From Chitinivibrionales bacterium (GTDB lineage Bacteria > Fibrobacterota > Chitinivibrionia > Chitinivibrionales > FEN-1185), in the NCBI GenBank assembly GCA_035516255.1, contig DATJAL010000013.1, positions 98,178 through 162,177 on the forward strand: a stretch of 64,000 nucleotides of DNA, in the 5' to 3' direction. The translations under genes were made by a program, and so were the position numbers. Below the pieces are notes generated by a model. That model saw only the letters and a program-made list of their open reading frames with translations. It did not search any database and was not told where the DNA came from. This document shows positions 46,749 through 55,839 of the stretch, one piece after another (the first letter of the stretch is position 1; every line of letters begins with the position of its first letter).

Positions 46749-47750
46749 ATGGCCCTTCAAATCGTCTTCCTGGCTGCAAGCCTCCTTCTCATCCTCTTCT
46801 GCTGCATCATTTTCGTCAACGCGATCGAGCTTTTCGGCAAATCGCTCAATTTACACCAGGGGATCGTGGGAAGCATCCTTGCCGCCATAGGAACCGCGCT
46901 TCCCGAAACCGTCATCCCCATCATTGCCATTCTTTTCACCGGCGGAAAAGCCGCCAAAGACGTGGGCATCGGCGCCATCGCCGGGGCGCCGTTCATGCTC
47001 GGCACGCTCGCGTTTTTCGTCGCCGGCTCGGCGGTCCTGATCTATGCGCTTCTCGGCAAACGCACTCCGGAAATGACCGCGGACATTAAAAATCTTGAGC
47101 GCGACCTCACCTTTTTCCTGATCTATTACAGCATCGCCATCGGCACTACCTTTTTTCATGAGCACGCGGTTTTGAAGGCGATGGTGGGGCTTGCCCTGCT
47201 CGCGTCATACCCCCTTTATCTGCGGTGGACCATTAAAAGCAAGAACGATGAAATAGAGACAAAAGATAATCTTTACATTTCGGGAATTTTCCGCCTGCGC
47301 CCAACGCTGTTTTTAATCATTGTGCAGCTGGCCGTGAGCCTTGTCCTGCTCGTTGTTGGGGCGCATTATTTCGTGGTCTATGTCCAGGCGTTGTCTGTTT
47401 CCCTCGGCGTACCCGCGCTCATCCTGTCACTCATCATCACGCCCATTGCCACCGAGCTTCCGGAAAAACTCAATTCCATCATATGGGTGGGAAAAGGCAA
47501 AGACACGCTCGCGCTCGGCAACATCACGGGCGCCATGGTGTTCCAGAGCTGCTTCCCCATCGTGTTCGGAATGCTGTTCACCGAATGGCGCCTTCGGGGC
47601 GCGACGCTGGTGTCGGCCGGGTGCGCCCTTTTGTCGGCGCTCATCGTTCTTGCATGGGTAAAAACCGCCCGGTCGCTGAACCCCTATGTTCTGTGCCTTG
47701 GCGGCGTGTTCTACGGCGTTCTGATCACCTATATTGTTCTGGAAAAATAA
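46749..47750 (+). CDS. CaCA-family sodium/calcium exchanger
   Basis: A 333-residue membrane protein with about ten helices and two inverted halves of the Ca2+:cation antiporter superfamily. The alpha-repeat signatures are GSILAAIGTALPETVIPIIA (about 38-57, matching G(T/N)SLPE in the family) and ILSLIITPIATELPEKLNSI in the second half, each with the conserved acidic residue in the ion pore. The ATG at 46749 is chosen over 46701 because AAGGAG lies upstream. It starts a unit with the PAP2 and glycosyltransferase genes. The ion specificity is unknown. Confidence 0.88.
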   Translation: MALQIVFLAASLLLILFCCIIFVNAIELFGKSLNLHQGIVGSILAAIGTALPETVIPIIAILFTGGKAAKDVGIGAIAGAPFMLGTLAFFVAGSAVLIYALLGKRTPEMTADIKNLERDLTFFLIYYSIAIGTTFFHEHAVLKAMVGLALLASYPLYLRWTIKSKNDEIETKDNLYISGIFRLRPTLFLIIVQLAVSLVLLVVGAHYFVVYVQALSVSLGVPALILSLIITPIATELPEKLNSIIWVGKGKDTLALGNITGAMVFQSCFPIVFGMLFTEWRLRGATLVSAGCALLSALIVLAWVKTARSLNPYVLCLGGVFYGVLITYIVLEK

Positions 47751-47751
47751 C

Positions 47752-48432
47752 ATGACGGCTTTTCTCCTCACCCTCGACCACAATCTTTTCTGCATCATCA
47801 ATTCCCATCATTCGGCGTTCTGGGACGGTTTCTTCCCGGCAATTTCCTGGCTCGGCAGCGGCTGGGTGGCGACCCCCATCCTTGTTGCGATTTCGCTGCT
47901 CAAGGTCCCGCGTAAAAAATTCCTGGCCTTTTTCATTTTCGCCGCCGCTGGTTTCATTTTGTCAAGCACGATCAACACCCAAATAAAAAACGCCGCGCAG
48001 CGGCCGCGGCCCATCGGGTATTTCGTGACCCACCGCGTAACGTGCCCCGGCTCACACAACGGACTCTACACCGTCCATGTGGTGGGAGAGCCGCTGGCCA
48101 CCCGGTCGTTTCCGTCGGGCCACGCCAATACCGCGTTCTGCGCCGCGGCTGTGCTCGCTTTTTTCTTCGGCGGATGGTTCTGGCTCGCCTTTGTTCCCGC
48201 GTTCCTGGTGGCCTATGCGCGCGTGTATGCGGGCGTGCATTTCCCGCTCGACACGGCGTTCGGCGGACTGCTCGGCATCACCATGATCACGCTTGCATAT
48301 TTCGCATACAATAAAACAGGGACGGCCGTTCAGGAAAAACTGGAGCCCCTGCTGACAAGATTGTTTTTCCCTAATCGCAAGAGACCCGCCGGCAGGTTCG
48401 TTGCCGGACGGGAGGACCATGATCCTCAATAA
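47752..48432 (+). CDS. PAP2-family membrane phosphatase
   Basis: A 226-residue PAP2 (acid phosphatase/undecaprenyl-pyrophosphatase-like) membrane protein with about six helices. The three catalytic motifs are present: KNAAQRPRP (KxxxxxxRP), SFPSGHAN (PSGH) and ARVYAGVHFPLD (SRxxxxxHxxxD, with Ala for Ser). The likely substrate is a lipid pyrophosphate such as undecaprenyl diphosphate, or phosphatidic acid. The start follows the exchanger stop by one base. The 3' end overlaps the glycosyltransferase start by 14 bases, showing translational coupling. The C-terminal 30 residues are basic and lie in the cytoplasm. Confidence 0.9.
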   Translation: MTAFLLTLDHNLFCIINSHHSAFWDGFFPAISWLGSGWVATPILVAISLLKVPRKKFLAFFIFAAAGFILSSTINTQIKNAAQRPRPIGYFVTHRVTCPGSHNGLYTVHVVGEPLATRSFPSGHANTAFCAAAVLAFFFGGWFWLAFVPAFLVAYARVYAGVHFPLDTAFGGLLGITMITLAYFAYNKTGTAVQEKLEPLLTRLFFPNRKRPAGRFVAGREDHDPQ

Positions 48433-49138
48433 GAAAGTGGTGGTGGTGCTTCCCGCCTTCAACGCGGAAAAGACCCTGCAGAGCACCTACGACGAAATCC
48501 CGAAGGACGTCGTTGACGACGTCATCCTCGTTGATGACGCGAGCAGGGACCACACCATCGAGCTCGCCGAACGCATCGGCATCAGGCACGTGATCAGGCA
48601 CGAAAAAAACCGAGGCTACGGCGGCAACCAGAAGACCTGCTATACAAAAGCCCTTGAGCTCGGCGCCGACATCGTCATCATGCTCCACCCCGACTACCAG
48701 TACACGCCAAAACTCATCACGGCCATGGCGAGCATCATTGCAAACGGCCTCTACCCCGTGGTGCTCGGCTCGCGCATCCTGGGCGGCGGCGCGCGCCGCG
48801 GCGGCATGCCCCTTTACAAATACATCTCGAACCGTCTGCTCACGCTCGTCCAGAACGTGCTCATGGGACAGAAGCTTTCTGAATACCACACCGGGTACCG
48901 CGCGTTTTCGCGCGAGGTGCTGGAGCGCATCAATTTCATGGCGAACTCCGACGATTTCGTGTTTGACAACCAGATGCTGGCGCAGATTTGTTTTGCGGGG
49001 TTCAAGATCGCGGAGGTGACCTGTCCGACCAAGTACTTCAAGGAAGCGTCGTCGATAGGGTTTGCGAGGAGCGTGAAATACGGGCTGGGGGTGCTGGGGG
49101 TGGCGATCGGGTACAGGATGAGGAAGTGGGGATTGTAA
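48419..49138 (+). CDS. family 2 glycosyltransferase (DPM1-like)
   Basis: A 239-residue GT2 enzyme with an A-type fold. The nucleotide-sugar site is VVVVLPAFNAEKTLQSTYDE and the metal-site aspartates are in DVILVDDASRD; HPDYQYTPKL is the GT2 DxD-equivalent, and the acceptor helix follows. It ends with a short basic tail and has no membrane helices, so it resembles dolichyl- or undecaprenyl-phosphate sugar synthases rather than membrane-spanning ones. The ATG at 48419 has GGGAGG seven bases before it. It overlaps the PAP2 gene, and the three-gene unit suggests lipid-linked sugar handling. Confidence 0.88.
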   Translation: MILNKKVVVVLPAFNAEKTLQSTYDEIPKDVVDDVILVDDASRDHTIELAERIGIRHVIRHEKNRGYGGNQKTCYTKALELGADIVIMLHPDYQYTPKLITAMASIIANGLYPVVLGSRILGGGARRGGMPLYKYISNRLLTLVQNVLMGQKLSEYHTGYRAFSREVLERINFMANSDDFVFDNQMLAQICFAGFKIAEVTCPTKYFKEASSIGFARSVKYGLGVLGVAIGYRMRKWGL

Positions 49139-49388
49139 ATGAATATTGACAGATGCAACCCATGCCGTTCGGTGGAAAGCTGAGCGTCTTTTAAACAAGG
49201 GTTGACAGAAATTCAGCGGCGCTCTCCAAAAGGACTCCGCTATTGTGTTTGAAGGTGCCTTCCATTTATAGGACGGTTTCACGCCTAAAGGTGATTTACC
49301 GCTTTTGTTGCGCTTATATGACGGTGGAATTATTTTTTTTATCCATTTCATAAACAAGCTTAACAATCTCTGCAAAGGAGCAATCGGT

Positions 49389-50051
49389 ATGACCAGCGTC
49401 AAATCAACAATAGCTATTTCATCAATGTTGGTGATCGTCCTTTCATTCTTATCCGCCGCCCAGGACCTTTCCGACATTTCCCTGCCCGCGCCCAATGTGA
49501 CCGGCGGGAAGCCCCTCATGCAGGCGCTCAAGTTGCGGCAGTCGCAGCGCTCCTTTGGCGCGAAAAAATTGCCGGTGCAGACGGTGTCCGACCTTTTGTG
49601 GGCCGCGTTCGGCATCAACCGGCCCGATTCCGGAAAGCGCACCGCGCCCTCCACGAGAAACTGGCAGGAAGTTGACATTTACGCAATAATGGAGGACGGC
49701 GCCTACCTGTACGATGCCAAGGCCAACAAGCTGAAGGTGATCGCAAAAGGTGATTTGCGCAAACTCACCGGCTCCCAGAAGTTCGTGGTATCCGCGCCGC
49801 TCAACCTGGTGTTCACGGCCGACACCGCGAAAATGAAGGGCGGCGCTGCCGATGAAAGGCAGCTGTACATGGGCGCGGACGTGGCCTTCATCAGCCAGAA
49901 CGTTTATCTGTTCTGCGCGTCGGAGGGGCTGGGCACGGTGGTGCGAGGGTCGGTTGACCGCGCCGGCCTGACAAAAGCGCTCAATCTGCCGGCGGAGAAA
50001 AGGATCATTTTCGCGCAGACGGTGGGATATCCGGAGGCCGAGAGTCATTAA
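49389..50051 (+). CDS. exported SagB/nitroreductase-family oxidoreductase
   Basis: A 220-residue nitroreductase-fold protein. An N-terminal signal segment (ISSMLVIVLSFLSAAQ) is followed by the FMN-binding pattern of the SagB/ThcOx-like group: LKLRQSQRSFGAKKLPVQTV, DLLWAAFGINRP, RTAPSTRNWQEVDIYAI, VGYPEAE at the end, with GADVAFISQNVYLFCASEGL for the flavin helix. Export of a flavoprotein of this group is uncommon; typical members are cytoplasmic. Start at 49389 has AAAGGAG upstream. The 250-base gap before it has no further feature. Its substrate is unknown. Confidence 0.8.
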   Translation: MTSVKSTIAISSMLVIVLSFLSAAQDLSDISLPAPNVTGGKPLMQALKLRQSQRSFGAKKLPVQTVSDLLWAAFGINRPDSGKRTAPSTRNWQEVDIYAIMEDGAYLYDAKANKLKVIAKGDLRKLTGSQKFVVSAPLNLVFTADTAKMKGGAADERQLYMGADVAFISQNVYLFCASEGLGTVVRGSVDRAGLTKALNLPAEKRIIFAQTVGYPEAESH

Positions 50052-50107
50052 GATTGTGGACCATTCTGCCGTCAAAATGTTTCATTCTTCCGGCAAATGA
50101 TTTTTTC

Positions 50108-50377
50108 TTAGATTATTTTCGATGCGGGCTTTTTGTCATAATGTTTCTCTGCCGATAGGCATTCCAATATCAATTTCCCTGTGAAGATTACTTTTTTTAC
50201 CTGCCTTAGAAGGCCGTAAAGTGAATATTTCTTTAATGACAATGGTTTGATTTCGAAGTCGCACCCATTAAATATCACATCAACCTTTGCATTTTCTGAA
50301 AGATGATATTTCAAGGCAAAGGACTTTGGAATCACCAGTGCAAAATCATGTCCCCATTTTTGAATCCTAGTTTTCAT
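50108..50377 (-). CDS. MazE/SpoVT-AbrB-like DNA-binding protein without toxin
   Basis: An 89-residue protein whose first 50 residues are a swapped-hairpin AbrB domain (TRIQKWGHDFALVIPKSFAL, KYHLSENAKVDVIF), the MazE antitoxin pattern. The C-terminal 40 residues are basic (LLRQVKKVIFTGKLILECLS) and would contact a toxin or DNA. The ATG at 50377 fits; the frame is open upstream only within the glycosyltransferase gene. No MazF-like gene adjoins it: the neighbour downstream is the exported nitroreductase, in the opposite direction. It may be a transcription regulator or a leftover antitoxin. Confidence 0.7.
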   Translation of the reverse strand: MKTRIQKWGHDFALVIPKSFALKYHLSENAKVDVIFNGCDFEIKPLSLKKYSLYGLLRQVKKVIFTGKLILECLSAEKHYDKKPASKII

Positions 50378-50385
50378 GGCATATC

Positions 50386-52044
50386 TTATGGCGCAAACAT
50401 TGCCGGCACCTTCTCCCTCATAAAATACACAAACCCGTACTCCGCCTTGATCTCCTTTAATTGCGGCATCTTCCGGTACTGCGGCGCCTTGTCTATCCTG
50501 CACACGAGATATGCCGGTTTGTCAATGGCGCCGTTTAACAGCCATTCAACGTCGCTGCCGTTGGGATTTCCGCCGGCCAGTTTTTTGGTATAAAACAGGT
50601 CGGCATAGCTCTTGAACAGCGACTTGGCGTACACGTCTTTTCCCTGCAGGCTTTTGTAAAACCGCACCGGCCCGGCGCCCGCGTAGTTCTCAACTTTGGG
50701 GACAAACAGAATCATGGCCGCTTGCAGGCACAGGGCGGATGCCAGGATAAGCACTGCAAAGCCCGCACCAAATTTTTTTCGGGTCACAAGGATAACGGCG
50801 GCAACAACCGCGGCGGCGTATCCTAGCCCCACGGCCGTTTCCCCATACGACCAATGGCCGGGATAGGTAAGGCATTCCTGCGCGAACCGGTCGGTCACAT
50901 GCGGGATAAGCCATTTGGTGTGCATCATGACAACAGGGAAAGCCGCGATCACGACCGCGACCGTCAGGCCGAAAACCGCGAGGGAAACCGTGAGCCAGCG
51001 GTTCCAGGTGAATTTTCCAGTCAGCACCGCGTGCAGATGGTATGCGGCGAGAAAGGTGACGGGAAAGTAACACAGCGACGAATAGAGAACGGTTTTTGTC
51101 TTTACGATTGAGAAAATGATCAGTACCACCCAGAACAGTACGAGCATCCACCGGGTGAATCTTTTTTGCGCATCGGGATCGGCCCTTGACGGACGGAAAG
51201 CCCTGACCGCCAGAAACGACGCGGGAAAGCACCCGAACAGAAGCACCACGAAATGGAACCAGAACGGCCGGCCGTGGCCTGCGTCGCCGGTTGTCAAGAG
51301 TCTCATTTGATATTTGACGAATTCGGTGACGAATCCCGGCCCGTGCGTGAGTGTCTCCGCGCCGTACCAGGCCAGCGACACTGCGGCGCAGGCCGCTGCG
51401 CAGGCGATCACGCCTTTCCATGACAGATACGGCCGGAACCGCAGCATGATCCAATAAACAACCATGCACAATGACGCAACGAGAATCGCAACAGGCCCTT
51501 TGGTGAGCGTTGCGAGTCCGAGAAACGCGCCCGCGAGCGCGAGCGGGCCGACGAGGCTTTTGCTTTTCTCCGTTTTCTCGCTTGTAAAAATGAAGTAGAT
51601 GCCTAGGAAAATGAAAAGGTTGAAGACCGGATCGATGATGCCCGACTTGAAAAACAAATGCGGCAAAAAAGATCCGAGAAACGCGCCCGCCCAGAGCAGG
51701 CCGAAGGTCCTGTCAAAAATCTTTTTTCCTATCCGGTAAACTGCCAGCAGTGTGAGAATCCCTGCCAGGGCATTAACAAACCGCGCCGCGAACTCCCCCA
51801 CGCCGAACAGCGACATGGAAAGCGCCTGGAGCCAGAAAAACAGGGGCGGCTTTTCGAAAAACGGACGGAAATCGATCTGCACCTGCAAAAAGTTTCCGGT
51901 CACGAGCATCTCGCGCGCAGCCTCGGCGAAATTTAATTCGTCCCAGTCGAAGAGATAGGCGTTGCCGAGGAAGGGAATAAAAAAGAAAATACCCGTCATG
52001 ATGATAAGCAGGTGAAAAAGATATTCTTTTTTTGAATTCCCCAA
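50386..52044 (-). CDS. ArnT/GT39-type membrane glycosyltransferase
   Basis: About 552 residues with roughly twelve membrane helices. The first periplasmic loop has the catalytic acidic pair in AYLFDWDELNFAEAAREMLV, then FRPFFEKPPLFFWLQALSM (the EKPP motif) as in 4-amino-arabinose and dolichyl-phosphate-mannose transferases. Such enzymes move a sugar from a polyprenyl phosphate to lipid A or protein. No ATG is available; I chose TTG at 52044, six bases after GAGG, though the frame extends to a TTG at 52119 without that site. It lies eight bases upstream of the MazE-like gene. Acceptor and donor are unknown. Confidence 0.82.
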   Translation of the reverse strand: MGNSKKEYLFHLLIIMTGIFFFIPFLGNAYLFDWDELNFAEAAREMLVTGNFLQVQIDFRPFFEKPPLFFWLQALSMSLFGVGEFAARFVNALAGILTLLAVYRIGKKIFDRTFGLLWAGAFLGSFLPHLFFKSGIIDPVFNLFIFLGIYFIFTSEKTEKSKSLVGPLALAGAFLGLATLTKGPVAILVASLCMVVYWIMLRFRPYLSWKGVIACAAACAAVSLAWYGAETLTHGPGFVTEFVKYQMRLLTTGDAGHGRPFWFHFVVLLFGCFPASFLAVRAFRPSRADPDAQKRFTRWMLVLFWVVLIIFSIVKTKTVLYSSLCYFPVTFLAAYHLHAVLTGKFTWNRWLTVSLAVFGLTVAVVIAAFPVVMMHTKWLIPHVTDRFAQECLTYPGHWSYGETAVGLGYAAAVVAAVILVTRKKFGAGFAVLILASALCLQAAMILFVPKVENYAGAGPVRFYKSLQGKDVYAKSLFKSYADLFYTKKLAGGNPNGSDVEWLLNGAIDKPAYLVCRIDKAPQYRKMPQLKEIKAEYGFVYFMREKVPAMFAP

Positions 52045-52174
52045 AGATGCCTCACAATTTAATAAATACTGCAATGAGGATAAAATAATAATAGCATTAA
52101 TAAATCTTTTCGGCCGCAACCATCTGCCCGATCGGAGTCAAGGCGGACGTTTTACATATCGGAAGTCCGCCGAC

Positions 52175-52333
52175 GCGTTAGGGGCGACTGAAGTGGTGAG
52201 CAAGAGCGAATTGTCGGCCGACCCCGCCGCAGGCGATTCGGGCGGTCCGGCAATGAGGCCGAATGGCCGAGCCCGGAAGGAGAACCGACCCCTTGTGAAG
52301 GGACTCAAGTCCCTTCACAAGGGGGAACGCCCA
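52175..52333 (-). repeat. class-1 dispersed element, copy C
   Basis: It starts GCGTTAGGGGCGACTGAAG and ends GGGGGAACGCCCA. The hairpin is long and perfect: CCCCTTGTGAAGGGACT pairs with AGTCCCTTCACAAGGGG. The body (AGCGAATTGTCGGCCGACC, GGCGGTCCGGCAATGAGGCC) is about 80% identical to copy E read in the other direction. The TGGGCGTT end faces the 3' end of the penicillin-binding protein gene 15 bases away. It occupies most of the 304-base gap. Confidence 0.8.
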
Positions 52334-52348
52334 ATTCTAATATATTTT

Positions 52349-55129
52349 TTAGTCCTGCTTCCCCGTCGTCACCGGTCCGCCCGAATCCACCTTTACTGGC
52401 GCCACAGCCTTCACTGTTGTCGTGTCCGGTTTCTTCTTAAAAATTGATAAAAACTGTTCGAACGGGTTCTTCGGCTTTTCCTTTTCAGCAACTTTTACTG
52501 CTCCGCACTCTGTCGAGTCCTTGGGCGTCGTGCGCCTGAGGTACGCCTCGTAGCGCGTGAAATACCCCTTGGGGTTCTGCACGCCCGCGCGCAGCATCAG
52601 GCCCTTTGTGAGGAATTTATGGAGCGTCTTTCCGTCGCGCACGCCCGTGTATTTCTCATTGCACTCGCCGATGCACGACACGGTGACGTCGCGCACGTCG
52701 GGATCGTTCTTCCCGGCCGCAAGTCTGGAAAGATCGAGCCGCAGCACCGCGTTCCACAGCCCGTAGTTTGTTTTCCTGCCGCTCTTCGCGGCCGCGTCGA
52801 ACGGCTTGATCACGTCGTCGGTGGTGCCGCTCTTCGCGATGTACGACACCGGTCCCTCGAGGGGGAGCACGGCGCGGTCGAATGTGTCCTTCTTGTCAAG
52901 TCCCGCGGTGTCGCCGGGCGCCAGGTCGAACGCGTCGAGCCCGTCATTGGTCACGAGCCGCTTGTGCAGCCCCAGGTAGGTGGGCCGCAGGTTGTTGGGG
53001 TCGGCGAACGGATGATACCGCTTGATCGTGTCCCGCATGACCATGGTGTCGCCGTTGAGCACGATGTTGTCGAGGATGAGCGACGGGTGGTCTGCCGGCC
53101 GCTCGATGAGGTCGTTGTTGTACAGCACGTTGAACAGGTGCATCTGCTCGTAGAGCGTGAGCTCGAGCGTGCCGAGCGCCACCGAATACAGGCTGTCGGA
53201 AATCGGGACGCGCTTCTGGCCCGAAACGGCCGAGTCGACGCCGGCGCCCACGATGCGCGCGAGCTCCTTGTACACGCGCACGCCGGTCACGGCCGTGAGG
53301 TGCAGCTCGTCCCGGATGCGGTCGAACGCGCCGATGCGGTAGAAGTACTGGACAAGCGGGAACGCCTCCTTGCTGATGCCGCCGTCGAGCGAAAACAGGG
53401 TTCGGTTGAGCCGGTACACGGTCTCCACGCCGAGGATGTTGTTCGACGCGTTGAGCTGGTCGAACACGTACTGGCACCCCTCGAACACGTCTCCGTGGTT
53501 GTGCACCTCGTAGCCGCGGTTCTTCACCGCGCTGTGCGTGAAGGTGACGCCCGTGATTTTTCCCTCGCTGTTGACGCGGAACCTGCGCTGCCACGGCACG
53601 TTCTCGGCCACCTCGAGGCTGTCGTTCCATTTCGCGTACGGCGAAAACGTCCCGAGGTCGAAATTCAGCGCGTTGAAGATCGGCTTTGCCGTTGACGATC
53701 CGTTGGGCGTCCTGTTGCGCAGCAGTCCCGACAGCCGCGAGCCGATCTTGTCCTTCGAACAATACGCGAGCAGCCTGCCCTCTTTGGAATCCATGATGCT
53801 GTAGGCGTAGTATTGCCCGGTGACAAGAATGGGCTTGCCTCCCATCATCACTACGGTGTCGGGACCGTAGCCGCGGGCTTTGACCAGCCGCTCAAGCTCC
53901 TGCTGCAGCGGCAGGTCGAGCGTGAGCCGGATGAAGAGGTTGCCCTTCTTGCGGATCAGCGAGTTGGGATCCACGATGTTCATCTGCTCGAGCTGCTCCG
54001 CCGATGCGCCGTTTCGCGTGAGCACCGAGAGCCAGTATTCGTTCGCGCAGTCGACGAGCGCGCCGAAATCGGTCTGCACCTGCCGCGGTTTTTTAAACGT
54101 GAGCGCCTGCACCTCGGCAAGCACTTTTTTCTGCCTGGCCGCGTCCCAGCCCATGGCCTTGCCGATGCGCGGCATGTCAAGCGCGCACTGGCGGGCGATC
54201 TTGGGTTTCACGTTGCGGCCCCACTTCACCATGCGCGCAAGATATACGCACTGCGCGTCGGAAAGGTCCTTGAGGTCCTTTTCGAACAGCGCCCGCGCGA
54301 TGTCCCTGCACCCGATGAGGCCGTTGTCGCTCGCGATGCAGTGGTTCACGTACACCTCGAGGATCTCTTCCGGTTTGTAAACCTGCCGCAGGGCGTTGGC
54401 GAGCCGCATCTCCCGCAGCTTTCGGTCCATGGTCTTGCCGGCCACGCGGTGGCCCGCCTCGTCGACGCTGGAGATGAAGAGCTTGGCCACCTGCTGGGTG
54501 ATGGTGGAGGTCCCGCGCGGCGCGCGCGGCCTCAGCGAGATAAGGCTATGGAGAATGCCGCCCGCGGCCGCGCGCACGATGCTCGCGTATTCCACGCCCT
54601 CCTTGTTCTTCCAGAACCCGGCGTCCTCTGCCGCGACCAGCGCGTTCACGAAGGTGCGGGGAAACTCGATTATCTTCGCGCGCGTATGGTTGGTGCGTAT
54701 GCGCGCGATGTCGCGGTCCCTGCGGTCCGCGATGCGGATCTCGTTGGCGTAGTTCTGCACCGCGTTGAGCCGCGCGATGACCGACAGCGACGGGTAGTCG
54801 TTGACAAACACGCCGTCCACCACGAGCGCGGCGTTCTTCTTCGCCGCGGTGTCGGCGCCGAGCAGCTTGCCCGCGGCCTGCTCCATGGCCTCGTCCTTGA
54901 GAACGTCCTGCCAGGCGGCCCCGAGCTTGCGCGAAAGCAGGCCGCGCTGCTCCAGGTTGACGAGCTTTCTGCCCCACTCGTTGAAATAGCGGTTGAAAAA
55001 GTATTCGCCGATGCGGTAGGCGGGACAGGCGGCCGCAACAACGAGGATGGTGAGGCCGATAAGAAAATAGAGCAGACTTTTTAACAGGGACCTTTTCTTG
55101 CGGGGCGGATTTTTTTTGTTCTTTGCCAT
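52349..55129 (-). CDS. class A penicillin-binding protein
   Basis: A 926-residue bifunctional peptidoglycan synthase. A basic N terminus and membrane anchor (about 16-36) precede the GT51 transglycosylase domain with ALVAAEDAGFWKNKEGVEY (catalytic Glu168) and APRGTSTITQQVAKLF. The transpeptidase domain follows, with Ser479-x-x-Lys482 in GSSTAKP, a SxN motif at ASNN (about 562) and KSGTT at 766-770. The C-terminal 100 residues are low-complexity, ending FKKKPDTTTVKAVAPVKVDS. It polymerises and cross-links glycan strands in the periplasm. I chose the ATG at 55129; the frame extends to 55330 through an unlikely repeat-bearing region. The gene stands alone. Confidence 0.93.
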   Translation of the reverse strand: MAKNKKNPPRKKRSLLKSLLYFLIGLTILVVAAACPAYRIGEYFFNRYFNEWGRKLVNLEQRGLLSRKLGAAWQDVLKDEAMEQAAGKLLGADTAAKKNAALVVDGVFVNDYPSLSVIARLNAVQNYANEIRIADRRDRDIARIRTNHTRAKIIEFPRTFVNALVAAEDAGFWKNKEGVEYASIVRAAAGGILHSLISLRPRAPRGTSTITQQVAKLFISSVDEAGHRVAGKTMDRKLREMRLANALRQVYKPEEILEVYVNHCIASDNGLIGCRDIARALFEKDLKDLSDAQCVYLARMVKWGRNVKPKIARQCALDMPRIGKAMGWDAARQKKVLAEVQALTFKKPRQVQTDFGALVDCANEYWLSVLTRNGASAEQLEQMNIVDPNSLIRKKGNLFIRLTLDLPLQQELERLVKARGYGPDTVVMMGGKPILVTGQYYAYSIMDSKEGRLLAYCSKDKIGSRLSGLLRNRTPNGSSTAKPIFNALNFDLGTFSPYAKWNDSLEVAENVPWQRRFRVNSEGKITGVTFTHSAVKNRGYEVHNHGDVFEGCQYVFDQLNASNNILGVETVYRLNRTLFSLDGGISKEAFPLVQYFYRIGAFDRIRDELHLTAVTGVRVYKELARIVGAGVDSAVSGQKRVPISDSLYSVALGTLELTLYEQMHLFNVLYNNDLIERPADHPSLILDNIVLNGDTMVMRDTIKRYHPFADPNNLRPTYLGLHKRLVTNDGLDAFDLAPGDTAGLDKKDTFDRAVLPLEGPVSYIAKSGTTDDVIKPFDAAAKSGRKTNYGLWNAVLRLDLSRLAAGKNDPDVRDVTVSCIGECNEKYTGVRDGKTLHKFLTKGLMLRAGVQNPKGYFTRYEAYLRRTTPKDSTECGAVKVAEKEKPKNPFEQFLSIFKKKPDTTTVKAVAPVKVDSGGPVTTGKQD

Positions 55130-55625
55130 GCGGGATGGGATTGAGAAATGAAATGATTTTGTTGTTAAGGTTAAAAATAGGTTTTGAATATTGCTTGATA
55201 ATAATAAAATTCCACATGCGGGGGAAGGCTCCCCCTGGGGTGCAGCTTCCGTCGCCGCGCGGTTGTCGAGTAGCAGGCACTTTAGTAGCGCGTGTCGAAA
55301 CAGCGCGGCTCCGGTGATCTGCACCCACACCCCCTCTTTGGCGCCGGGACTTCATTGGCCGGCGGTCATTCGAGTGGCTGTCGGTCCGATAGTGGTAATA
55401 GAGAGTTTACACGGTGGAAGGAAGACGTATTGTATAGGCATCCGTCAACCTTGCCCTTTTTCAACAACCGCCCTCCAACAATATTTTAGTTGACTGCCTG
55501 ATCTCTGGCTGCTGACTGCTGAAAACTGCATTTTGGGCGCACCCGCGGGCGACGGTTGTTTAAAAAAAATCATTTGCAATTCACGACCGGCGCCACTGAA
55601 ATTGTTGACTAACGCGAACTCCACC
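55130..55625. other. intergenic region, no gene seen
   Basis: Between the penicillin-binding protein start and class-1 copy D there is a 496-base stretch with GC-rich tracts (GGGGGAAGGCTCCCCC near 55220) and a TGGCTGCTGACTGCTGAAA segment near 55508 that recurs in shortened form at about 57497. I find no coding frame, tRNA or terminator. Confidence 0.4.
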
Positions 55626-55761
55626 GCGTTAGGCAGGACTGGAGGCCGTCGCCGGAGCGCGGTGCTGCCCGGACGCCCCGTGAAGCGGCTCGTGCCGGGC
55701 AGCCCGACCCGAAGGGGTGGACCGGAAAGACGGCCGACCCCGCCGCGCAGGGTAACGCCCA
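55626..55761 (-). repeat. class-1 dispersed element, copy D
   Basis: It reads GCGTTAGGCAGGACTGGAGG to GGGTAACGCCCA, with the hairpin replaced by a short imperfect CCCCGCCGCGCAGGG. It shares the GGGGTGGACCGGAAAGACGG segment with copy B (GGGGTGGACCGGAAGGACGG). The TGGGCGTT end faces the 5' end of the solute-binding lipoprotein gene 79 bases away. Confidence 0.75.
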
Positions 55762-55839
55762 CCTTTTTATACTAGAATATCAAACAGCATTTTCCATCCC
55801 AAAAATATATTTTCAATGATGACCGATCCGAGGCATTAT

